The notes below the pieces were generated by a model. The model was not told the origin of the DNA. It searched no databases and worked only from the letters and a program-made list of their open reading frames with translations. Positions 1 to 6,011 of a DNA stretch of 8,181 nucleotides are shown here, one piece after another. Source of the DNA: CAYVTV01 sp964526475 (lineage in GTDB: Bacteria; Bacteroidota; Bacteroidia; Bacteroidales; GCA-2748055); NCBI GenBank assembly GCA_964526475.1, contig CAZGKF010000081.1:1-8181 (forward strand), written 5' to 3'. How positions within the stretch are numbered: position 1 is the stretch's first letter; each line of letters begins with the position of its first letter. The translations under genes and the position numbers were made by a program.

Positions 1-42
1 GTTGAGATTATCGCTAAGCCAGGAGATAAATTTTTCGATCAT
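1..42 (-). CDS. Possible 5' end of a leftward gene, product unknown (partial)
   Basis: Read on the minus strand, an ATG at 42-40 opens 14 codons that run off the window edge (MIEKFISWLSDNLN). The peptide reads like a natural amphipathic N-terminus, and the bases just upstream are A/T-rich, as is usual before starts in this phylum. I do not recognise the family and found no TAnnTTTG box in the right place. If real, the gene would diverge from the antiporter at 349. The plus-strand reading of the same bases is an alternative, and the two are mutually exclusive in practice. Confidence is low because only 14 codons are visible. Confidence 0.3.
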   Translation of the reverse strand, partial: MIEKFISWLSDNLN

Positions 43-87
43 GATTTTTTAATTAATCTAATAAAATTATTATTTCATCAGTACTGA
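1..87 (+). CDS. Possible 3' end of a rightward gene, product unknown (partial)
   Basis: Frame 1 is open from the window edge to a TGA at 85-87, giving 28 residues that begin VEIIAKPGDKFFDHDF. The first half looks protein-like; the last part (LINLIKLLFHQY) is hydrophobic and AT-rich. A stem-loop about 48 bp downstream (135-165) could be its terminator, which favours this reading slightly. Frames 2 and 3 close within about 50 bases. No family is recognisable. This competes with the leftward start at 42-40. Confidence 0.25.
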   Translation, partial: VEIIAKPGDKFFDHDFLINLIKLLFHQY

Positions 88-134
88 CCGGTTAAAATAT
101 AATGATTACAGAAGTTGATAAGGTCAATACTGAA

Positions 135-165
135 AAAATTATCCGATTACTACCGGATATATTTT
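135..165 (+). terminator. Stem-loop, possible terminator of the gene at the left edge
   Basis: TATCCG (140-145) and CGGATA (154-159) form a perfect 6-bp stem with an 8-nt loop. AAAAT (135-139) and ATTTT (161-165) extend it to about 11 bp if one base, T160, bulges out. The 3' arm ends in a T-rich run, so the structure could end a rightward transcript. It is AT-rich apart from three G:C pairs, and no strong U-tract follows. Confidence 0.3.
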
Positions 166-336
166 ATAAAACCTTCGTAAGAACATTCGGCTGAAAATCC
201 AATCCATGATAATAATTAATCTTTGCATAAAAACCAAATAATACAAGCAATAAATATGTGGAAAAAAATGCTTATATTTAAGGCAGGTTGAACAAATCCT
301 CAAAAGATATGTATGTAAGTTGGATTTATAAGTACC

Positions 337-344
337 TATTTTTG
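337..344 (+). promoter_or_regulatory. Bacteroidota -7 box (TATTTTTG) of the antiporter gene
   Basis: TATTTTTG matches TAnnTTTG exactly. The nearest TTG upstream (320-322) is 14 bp away, shorter than the usual 17-23 bp, so the -33 element is weak or absent. The box ends only 4 nt before the ATG at 349. Transcription would therefore start at or just inside the start codon, implying a leaderless message or a start at GTG 364. Confidence 0.45.
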
Positions 345-348
345 CAAA

Positions 349-1992
349 ATGGAACCTGTAAATGTGGAAATAATTTCTAACCCATTCTTTGAATTTGCTG
401 CGATACTTATTATAGCAGCAATTGTTGCATTGGTTGGCCAGATTTTAAAACAACCTCTGGTAGTGGCATTTATTGGTGTGGGTATTTTAGTAGGCCCTTT
501 TGGGTTAGACCTGCTTACCTCGATTGAACAAATTCATCTTCTTGGTGAGCTTGGAATAGCTGTTCTCCTTTTTGCTGTAGGACTTAAGCTGGATATAACT
601 CTGATTCGGTCTACCGGTTCTGTGGCTCTGCTTACAGGATTGGGGCAGGTTATCTTTACTTCCTTTTTCGGCTATTTTATAGCAATTGCTCTGGGATACC
701 CTACCCTGATTGCAGTTTATATCGCTGTAGCTCTTACATTTTCAAGTACGATCATTATTGTTAAACTCCTTTCTGATAAAAAAGAGATTGACTCTCTGCA
801 CGGACAAATATCCATCGGTTTTTTGATTGTTCAGGATTTGGTGGTTATACTGGTTATGATTTTTCTGTCGGCTCTGGGTACCGATACAACAGTAAATCCT
901 TATTATGAAATTGGTCTGGTAGTTTTAAAGGGGATAGCTTTGCTTCTTTTCACAGGTTTGATGATGCGCTATGTTTTGGAACGACTGGTAAAACTTATGG
1001 TACATTCGCAGGAACTACTCGTGCTTTTTGCTATTTCCTGGGCACTCATTCTGGCCGCACTGGGAGATTATCTTGGATTCAGCAAAGAGGTAGGCGCATT
1101 CCTGGCAGGGATATCTCTTGCTTCAACAGAATACAGAGAAATAATCAGTCTAAGGATGACAACACTGCGTGATTTTTTACTTTTGTTTTTCTTTTTAAAC
1201 CTTGGTGCTAATCTTGACTTATCACTCATCAGCACACAAATACAACCGGCTATTATACTATCAGTTTTTGTACTTGTTGGTAATCCGCTGGTTGTATTAA
1301 TAATAATGGGAATTATGGGCTATCGTAAGCGTACTTCCTTTCTTTCCGGCCTTGCTGTTGCGCAGATCAGTGAATTTTCACTTATTCTAGCTGCTATGGG
1401 ACTTGCACTAGGGCATATAAATGATGAGGCTATGGGGATGATTACTCTTGTAGGACTCATCACCATAGGATTATCTACCTATATGATAATATATTCACAC
1501 CAGATTTTCGAATTTATTTCCCCGGTGCTTGGCATTTTTGAAAAATCCAATCCATACAGGGAAGCCAGGGCAACGCAACCCGATTTTGTAAGGGTGGATG
1601 TTATCATCTTTGGTTTGGGCCGGTATGGTAATAATATTGCCATGAATCTTGAGAAAACCGGGCGTACGGTAATGGGAGTGGATTTTGACCCGAAAGCTGT
1701 GGAATCCTGGCGGAAAATGGGAAGACTCGCACAACTGGGCGATGCGGATGATCCCGATTTGCATGAACTCCTCCCTTTATCAAAGGCAAGGATGGTTATA
1801 AGTACTCTTGCTGATTACAAAATTAATTTGTATCTATTAAAATCACTCAGGGAACATCAGTATTATGGCCGCATAGCACTCACCCAACACCATCCTGAGT
1901 ACGCACAGAAATTATTGGATTCAGGGGCAGACCTTATCCTTTTCCCTTTTGCTGATGCGGTTGAAAACATAGTTGATAAACTGGGATGTTAG
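349..1992 (+). CDS. CPA2-family cation:proton antiporter with C-terminal RCK/TrkA-N domain (KefB/YbaL-like)
   Basis: Inner-membrane monovalent cation/H+ antiporter, probably K+ or Na+ for H+, used in pH, osmotic or electrophile stress. Residues about 15-390 are a Na+/H+ exchanger domain of 11-13 hydrophobic helices. Family motifs are SSTIIIVKLLSDK (132-144), HGQISIGFLIVQD (151-163) and EVGAFLAGISLAS (247-259). The ion-site pair is Q162-D163, the QD form of Kef-type exchangers rather than the DD of electrogenic NhaA-type ones. Residues 415-535 form a Rossmann RCK_N domain with GLGRYG (422-427) and D445 at the end of beta-2, which fits NAD(H)/AMP sensing. At 547 aa it is shorter than KefB/KefC (about 600-620) and ends at the RCK_N domain with no TrkA_C. 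No KefF/KefG-like partner is beside it. No in-frame ATG lies upstream (TAA at 316-318); GTG 364 is an alternative start. The substrate ion cannot be read from sequence. Confidence 0.93.
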   Translation: MEPVNVEIISNPFFEFAAILIIAAIVALVGQILKQPLVVAFIGVGILVGPFGLDLLTSIEQIHLLGELGIAVLLFAVGLKLDITLIRSTGSVALLTGLGQVIFTSFFGYFIAIALGYPTLIAVYIAVALTFSSTIIIVKLLSDKKEIDSLHGQISIGFLIVQDLVVILVMIFLSALGTDTTVNPYYEIGLVVLKGIALLLFTGLMMRYVLERLVKLMVHSQELLVLFAISWALILAALGDYLGFSKEVGAFLAGISLASTEYREIISLRMTTLRDFLLLFFFLNLGANLDLSLISTQIQPAIILSVFVLVGNPLVVLIIMGIMGYRKRTSFLSGLAVAQISEFSLILAAMGLALGHINDEAMGMITLVGLITIGLSTYMIIYSHQIFEFISPVLGIFEKSNPYREARATQPDFVRVDVIIFGLGRYGNNIAMNLEKTGRTVMGVDFDPKAVESWRKMGRLAQLGDADDPDLHELLPLSKARMVISTLADYKINLYLLKSLREHQYYGRIALTQHHPEYAQKLLDSGADLILFPFADAVENIVDKLGC

Positions 1993-2017
1993 AAGTTTAC
2001 ATTCTGATATCAATAAT

Positions 2018-2034
2018 CCTCTTTGCTTCGGAGG
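2018..2034. terminator. Short hairpin between convergent genes
   Basis: CCTC (2018-2021) and GAGG (2031-2034) flank a small loop that contains cTTCGg. The hairpin fills the 43-bp gap between the convergent stop codons at 1992 and 2036, where a bidirectional terminator is expected. The stem is only 4 bp and the T-runs on both sides are short, so it would be a weak terminator. Confidence 0.25.
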
Positions 2035-2035
2035 T

Positions 2036-4312
2036 TTATCCAAACTCATCGAAAGAAATCTGGCCAGGTTCCACACCAAAGCCCTTCAACATAGTGGTAG
2101 CCGCCTGAATAAGCCCTGGAGGTCCGCATAGGTAGAACTCAATTTCGCTAATGTGATTGCATGTATCGAGATATTCCTTTTTCAAAATTTCGTGGATAAA
2201 TCCTGTATGGGATTGCCACTTGTCTTGCTCAAGGGGTTCAGACAAGGCAACGTGGAAACTGAAATTTTCGAATGCATCCTGCAGTTTTTCAAAATATTCC
2301 CTATAGAATAATTCCTGCAGCGATCTGGCTCCATACCAGAAACTTACTTTCCTCCTGGTTTTCTGAGTTTGAAAAAGATGAGCAAGATGGGAGCGCAATG
2401 GCGCCATACCAGCCCCACCACCTAAATAAACCATCTCCTTTTGGGTGTTCTTGATTAAAAAGTCCCCGTAAGGGCCATTTGCTTTCACCATATCGCCGGG
2501 TTCCAGACCAAATACATAGGATGAACCAACACCAGCATTACAATCCAGTCCGGCAGGTGGAAATTCAATGCGCACATTGAACCTGATTTGTTTCTCACTT
2601 TGCGGATCGCTACCCATGGAGTAATTTCTTCGTACAATTAAGCGATTGTTAACCCTGAACCGGAATAAATCCATTTCCTTCCAGGTTTTGTTGTAAGGCG
2701 GATCAATAATAAAATTTGAGAAAGATTTGTCGTATTCCGGTATCTCCAGGTGGATGTATTGTCCTGGCTCGTATTCTAATTTTTTGTCCCCTTCTTCTTC
2801 AAGTACAAGTTCCTTAATAAAGGTGGCAACGTTATTATTACTTATTACACGAAAACTAAATTCTTGTGTTGCATCAATCTCGTTTACAGAACTTTTAGGA
2901 TTTATATTTACCATAATTTTTCCATTCCTGTTTACTACAGGATAGGTTTTCACCGGGATGTTTACAGGAGGTCTTTGAACCGATCCGTCAACAACGTTAA
3001 ACCGGCCATTATGTTTGGAACATTCAATGAGATTTCCTATCAGCAGACCACTTGCAAGGTGGGCATTACCGTGAGTGCAATGCCCGTCTGTTGCATAAAA
3101 TTCTTTTTCCGATACACGATATACAGCAAAGGTCCTTTTGTCAATATCAAACCTGGCTACATCCTGGATCTTTAGTTCATCCTCCCCGCAAACAAAAATA
3201 TTACCTTCACTATCCTGCTTTTCTTTTTCCGGAATTAAAGTTTTAATAGCTGTTTTATGGCTTACTCCCGATGGAGTCGGAACTGGTCTATGAACATAAT
3301 ATGAAGTGTCTTTTGACTGCCTGAGGATAGCAGGTATAATTTCTCTGTAAGCTTCAATCAATCCATTGTAAGGTTTGGGGCAATCATCTTTTATCAACTC
3401 ATGAAGTTTTGACAGGTTATAGCAGGGTACAAGTGGAAATAAATGATGTTCAAGATGGTATCCCATATGCCAATAAAGGTATCGGTTAACCCTGTTCATA
3501 TAAATAGTCCGGGTATTCAGTCGATGGTCCAGGACATTTTCAGCCAGACCTGCATGCTGTGTTAAACCATAAAAGGCCATAAGCCAGGTACCAAAAAGCG
3601 TGGGCAATCCAATAAACATTAGAGGTAGAATACTGAAATGGTAAATGGAAAGGCCAATTACAGTTGCGTAAATAAGCAGGTATAAGCGGGCTTTCCAAAA
3701 TACTTTTTTATATTCACTCACTGGCAGGTAGCTTGCCACTTCAGGATGTATTCTGCCACTTGCATGTATAAACATTTTTTTAAATTCCGCAATTGCAGAT
3801 TTAATTCCAAAAAATTTAAGAATAAAACCGCCGATATTTGGAGGACGGGGAACGGCAATTTCGGCGTCACGACCACGTATTATTGTATCGCTGTGATGGC
3901 GTGTGTGACTCCATCGCCATACTGTTGACTGCCTCAATATCATAAATGAAGCTATCTCGTAGAGAATATTGTTCATCCAGTCTGTCTTGAAGACCGTACC
4001 ATGAAGCGATTCGTGCCACCTCGAGTCGGATGTGGAAGCATATAACGCGCTATACATTATGAATGGCGGGATAAACCACCATGTGCCCCAGAAGAAATAA
4101 ACCAAATAACCTGAGCCTATGATCAGGGAGAACCATAGAATAGTATCCCTAATAGCAGGACCATTTCGCCGTACCAGCAACTCTTTCAGTTTTTCCCTGG
4201 GAACAGGAGGGCTATACCAGGTGGCTTCAGCAAGGCCCATTTCAACAGCCAGCTTACTCTCTTTGCCAACGAGACTGTAATCTCTCATAACAGGACTTTC
4301 TGATATTGCCAT
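2036..4312 (-). CDS. Three-module oxygenase: MocD-like di-iron desaturase + Rieske ferredoxin + NqrF-type reductase
   Basis: Probably a self-contained membrane-bound NAD(P)H-dependent monooxygenase or desaturase (758 aa from the chosen start). Module 1, residues about 55-330, is a fatty-acid-desaturase/hydroxylase fold with hydrophobic segments near 57-94 and 209-248 and the histidine boxes of a non-haem di-iron site: HESLH (100-104), HTRHH (136-140), H253 in TQHAGL, and H282/H286/H289/H290 in HMGYHLEHHLFP. TQHAGL and the last box resemble the MocD rhizopine-oxygenase-like group. Module 2, about 370-470, is a Rieske ferredoxin with C412-x-H414 and C431-x2-H434, 16 residues between the pairs. 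Module 3, about 485-758, resembles the reductase half of NqrF: RNYS (562-565) for FAD, GGGAGMAP (631-638), WYGARS, CGPP (729-732) for NAD(P)H, and an FDEFG end. Every expected cofactor ligand is present. A start at 4384 would add 24 residues, but they look like translated leader and lie upstream of the likely promoter, so ATG 4312 is preferred. The substrate is unknown; a lipid desaturase role remains possible. Confidence 0.92.
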   Translation of the reverse strand: MAISESPVMRDYSLVGKESKLAVEMGLAEATWYSPPVPREKLKELLVRRNGPAIRDTILWFSLIIGSGYLVYFFWGTWWFIPPFIMYSALYASTSDSRWHESLHGTVFKTDWMNNILYEIASFMILRQSTVWRWSHTRHHSDTIIRGRDAEIAVPRPPNIGGFILKFFGIKSAIAEFKKMFIHASGRIHPEVASYLPVSEYKKVFWKARLYLLIYATVIGLSIYHFSILPLMFIGLPTLFGTWLMAFYGLTQHAGLAENVLDHRLNTRTIYMNRVNRYLYWHMGYHLEHHLFPLVPCYNLSKLHELIKDDCPKPYNGLIEAYREIIPAILRQSKDTSYYVHRPVPTPSGVSHKTAIKTLIPEKEKQDSEGNIFVCGEDELKIQDVARFDIDKRTFAVYRVSEKEFYATDGHCTHGNAHLASGLLIGNLIECSKHNGRFNVVDGSVQRPPVNIPVKTYPVVNRNGKIMVNINPKSSVNEIDATQEFSFRVISNNNVATFIKELVLEEEGDKKLEYEPGQYIHLEIPEYDKSFSNFIIDPPYNKTWKEMDLFRFRVNNRLIVRRNYSMGSDPQSEKQIRFNVRIEFPPAGLDCNAGVGSSYVFGLEPGDMVKANGPYGDFLIKNTQKEMVYLGGGAGMAPLRSHLAHLFQTQKTRRKVSFWYGARSLQELFYREYFEKLQDAFENFSFHVALSEPLEQDKWQSHTGFIHEILKKEYLDTCNHISEIEFYLCGPPGLIQAATTMLKGFGVEPGQISFDEFG

Positions 4313-4353
4313 AGTAATAATATTAAAAAACTTTGTTACTACTGATTTTATAT

Positions 4354-4381
4354 CGAAAATATATCCGTTAAATATAATCAA
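4354..4381 (-). promoter_or_regulatory. Candidate promoter of the fusion oxygenase
   Basis: On the minus strand TTG (4381-4379) is followed after 17 bp by TATTTTCG (4361-4354), a one-mismatch version of TAnnTTTG. The 17-bp spacing is within the known Bacteroidota range. It predicts a transcript start near 4347 and a leader of about 35 nt before ATG 4312. The upstream in-frame ATG at 4384 would then not be transcribed. Confidence 0.4.
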
Positions 4382-4384
4382 CAT

Positions 4385-4710
4385 TCTTCATAAACAAATA
4401 ACCACCTCCCCGACAAAATCCTCCTGTGTTGTAATATAAATCCGGTACAAATAAGGGGCCGAAGCCTTTGCAGCATAGATTACGGAAACAGCGATTTAAT
4501 TGGGATTACCAAGAATTTCATAACATATAGAAAACCGGAAGAAGTATTTAGGAATTTCAGGTTTTTTGTCGTAATCCAATGCAGATTTATTTAGGCTAAT
4601 TAAACAGAAAGGTATGTTTAGTTGTTAGGTCATGTAACTAAAGTTTCGTTGTTCTTTGAATAGTTTTCCTTAAATTATATTGGAAAAATTACATGCCATT
4701 TCAGTTACCT
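4385..4710. other. Non-coding divergent intergenic region, left part
   Basis: About 325 bp with no convincing reading frame. It holds a small GC hairpin around 4454-4469 (GGGGC, loop CGAA, GCCTTT, with wobble pairs). It also holds an imperfect inverted pair, ATTGGGATTAC (4499-4509) against GTAATCCAAT (4571-4580), with one base inserted. I see no exact TAnnTTTG box for the rightward isomerase gene and no operator I can name. Control sites for both divergent genes should lie between here and 4940. Confidence 0.4.
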
Positions 4711-4874
4711 GGAAGGGTGGAACTTCCTCATCATCGGATATTTCAACCCCTATCCGGGGTTGCGGGGATATTGATGCAGTTAACCCAGGGCACAAGCGCC
4801 CTGGGCTATTCAAATTTCAACCCTCCGGGTTGTTTTGCTAAATGCTTACACGTCATTAAACCGCACAAGCGGTT
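4711..4874. repeat. Cluster of five perfect hairpins (REP/BIME-like)
   Basis: Five perfect short palindromes lie in 164 bp: GGAAG/CTTCC (4711-4715, 4723-4727); CAACCCC/GGGGTTG (4744-4750, 4756-4762); CCCAGGGC/GCCCTGGG (4784-4791, 4798-4805); CAACCC/GGGTTG (4818-4823, 4827-4832); AACCGC/GCGGTT with loop ACAA (4859-4864, 4869-4874). The second and fourth share the lead-in TTTCAACCC and are variants of one unit. The GC-rich stems contrast with AT-rich flanks. This is the architecture of dispersed repetitive extragenic palindromes, which in other bacteria are mobilised by RayT (TnpA_REP) transposases; none is encoded here. A 73-codon frame across the cluster (4693-4914) is translated repeat, not a gene. 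The hairpins may also insulate or stabilise transcripts. Confidence 0.7.
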
Positions 4875-4940
4875 CTGTTATTATAAGCACAAAATATACA
4901 GGTGCAAAACTTGAGTTAAATCATAAAAGAATAAACCACT

Positions 4941-5750
4941 ATGGAAATTAAATTTTTATGTCCTCACTGGGGATCAAATCACCTCCCTTTTAATGAATTT
5001 CTGAACAAAGTAAAAACCTCCGGATACGATGGGGTTGAGATGAGTCTGCCCTTAGATAAAAACGAAAAAGAGTCAATAGTTATGGCCATGAAAAAACAAG
5101 GTCTGTTATACCTGGCTCAACATTGGGAAACAATTACCAGCGATTTTAATGAACACAGAACGGAATACCGGATCAGGCTTGAAAACCTTGCATCAGCAGC
5201 CCCTCTGATTGTTAACTCTCAAACAGGAAAAGACTATTTTACATTTGAGCAAAATGCTGAATTGATACAAATTGCTTCCGAAGTATCGCAGCAATATGGT
5301 GTGAAAATAATTCATGAAACACATCGCAGCAAATTTAGTTTTGCTGCCCACATAACCGCTGATTATCTGACCCGCCTGCCCGGATTGCGTATCGGATTCG
5401 ACGTGTCGCATTGGTGTAATGTAGCCGAGTCGTTCCTGCAGGATCAGGAACAGGCAGTTGATATGGCCATAAGCCGGGCAGATCATATTCATGCCCGGGT
5501 TGGTTTTCCGGAAGGGCCTCAGGTTCCTGATCCCCGGGCTCCTGAATGGAAAGAGGCTGTTAACATACATCTTGGATGGTGGAAACGGATTGTTGAAAGA
5601 AATAATAAAGAAGGTCTTTCTGTTTTCACTATCACTCCCGAATTTGGGCCATTTCCGTACATGACCATTTTGCCCAACACAAAGCAACCCATTACCAATC
5701 AATGGGATGTAAATGTTTACATGATGAACATGTTAAAACCGGCTTTATGA
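4941..5750 (+). CDS. Sugar phosphate isomerase/epimerase, xylose-isomerase-like TIM barrel
   Basis: Cytosolic metal-dependent TIM-barrel enzyme (269 aa) of the AP-endonuclease-2/xylose-isomerase superfamily, which includes sugar epimerases and inositol-pathway enzymes such as IolE and IolI. Visible motifs are YDGVEMSLP (29-37), NSQTGKDYF (92-100), HETHRSKFSFAA (125-136), FDVSHWCNVAESF (153-165), HIHARVGFP (182-190) and TPEFGP (232-237). By analogy with tagatose/psicose 3-epimerases, the divalent-metal ligands are probably E126, D154, H182 or H184, and E234, all present, so the enzyme should be active. Length is normal for the family, and there is no signal peptide. The ATG at 4941 follows an A-rich leader, and the conserved first strand (IKFLCPHWG) begins at once. 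It is divergent from the fusion oxygenase, 628 bp from that gene's chosen start. The substrate cannot be assigned; a role in sugar or polyol catabolism is inferred. Confidence 0.87.
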   Translation: MEIKFLCPHWGSNHLPFNEFLNKVKTSGYDGVEMSLPLDKNEKESIVMAMKKQGLLYLAQHWETITSDFNEHRTEYRIRLENLASAAPLIVNSQTGKDYFTFEQNAELIQIASEVSQQYGVKIIHETHRSKFSFAAHITADYLTRLPGLRIGFDVSHWCNVAESFLQDQEQAVDMAISRADHIHARVGFPEGPQVPDPRAPEWKEAVNIHLGWWKRIVERNNKEGLSVFTITPEFGPFPYMTILPNTKQPITNQWDVNVYMMNMLKPAL

Positions 5751-5769
5751 GTTAGAGGATACGTTTAAA

Positions 5770-5836
5770 TACCCCCAAATCCCACGTGGGCTTAAAAACT
5801 AGCATAAAGATATGCAAAGGCTTATAATTGGTAAGC
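5770..5836. repeat. Palindrome-rich intergenic stretch after the isomerase gene
   Basis: Three consecutive palindromes follow the isomerase stop: the perfect 10-bp CCCACGTGGG (5781-5790), GCATA/TATGC with a 4-nt loop (5802-5806, 5811-5815) and GCTTA/TAAGC with a 7-nt loop (5820-5824, 5832-5836). In addition TACCCCCAA (5770-5778) is the exact reverse complement of TTGGGGGTA (5932-5940) beyond the MITE-like element. None is followed by a long T-tract, so termination is uncertain, but this is the only candidate terminator region for the isomerase transcript. Confidence 0.45.
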
Positions 5837-5842
5837 TGTCAA

Positions 5843-5933
5843 AAGAGGCTGTCTAAAAAGACTAATCATTGAATTAATAGATTACAAATTGAAAGTGAAT
5901 TCTAAAGTCATAAGGCTTTTTAGACAGCCTCTT
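5843..5933. mobile_element. MITE-like element, 91 bp with perfect 18-bp terminal inverted repeats
   Basis: AAGAGGCTGTCTAAAAAG (5843-5860) and its exact reverse complement CTTTTTAGACAGCCTCTT (5916-5933) bound 55 bp of AT-rich non-coding DNA. The terminal sequence resembles the GAGGCTGTC-type ends of transposase-bearing insertion sequences, IS1182-like as far as I can recall. The element has no transposase, so it would be non-autonomous. No clear target-site duplication is seen. A degenerate extra copy of the end, AAGCTGTCAAAAG (5833-5845), abuts the left terminus. It lies between the isomerase stop and the ABC-F promoter and disrupts no gene. An RNA hairpin role is the alternative. Confidence 0.65.
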
Positions 5934-5984
5934 GGGGGTAAATGAAGTGTAAATCATACGCCTAACTAAACGACATTATTTTTC

Positions 5985-5992
5985 TATCTTTG
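5985..5992 (+). promoter_or_regulatory. Bacteroidota -7 box (TATCTTTG) of the ABC-F gene
   Basis: TATCTTTG matches TAnnTTTG exactly and lies 19 nt before the ATG at 6012, predicting a transcript start near 6000 and a very short leader of roughly 12 nt. No TTG is found 17-23 bp upstream. The short leader leaves no room for the attenuator or leader peptide seen with some inducible ABC-F resistance genes, consistent with constitutive expression. Confidence 0.6.
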
Positions 5993-6011
5993 CCCTCCCT
6001 AATAAGTTTCA

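Noticed and set aside
2864..3175. 103-codon plus-strand frame
   Set aside because: It is antisense to the Rieske region of the fusion oxygenase and has no family features.
2036..4312. Fusion oxygenase as an artefact of two or three overlapping genes
   Set aside because: The frame is continuous with no internal stop. Module boundaries contain linker-like sequence, and each module has intact cofactor motifs in the same frame.
4650..4660. TTGTTCTTTGAATAG as a promoter or rRNA-leader-like signal for the isomerase
   Set aside because: It lacks the TA of TAnnTTTG and lies almost 300 bp upstream of the gene.
4711..4874. CRISPR array
   Set aside because: The palindromes differ in stem sequence and spacing; there is no repeated unit of 23-47 bp with uniform spacers and no cas gene.
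4693..4914. 73-codon plus-strand frame over the hairpin cluster
   Set aside because: Its codons simply read through the palindromes, its composition is odd (many Pro, His and Cys), and it has no recognisable domain; it is best explained as translated repeat.
5193..5702. 169-codon minus-strand frame
   Set aside because: It lies wholly antisense to the isomerase, whose motifs are conserved throughout. The antisense peptide shows no domain and no promoter.
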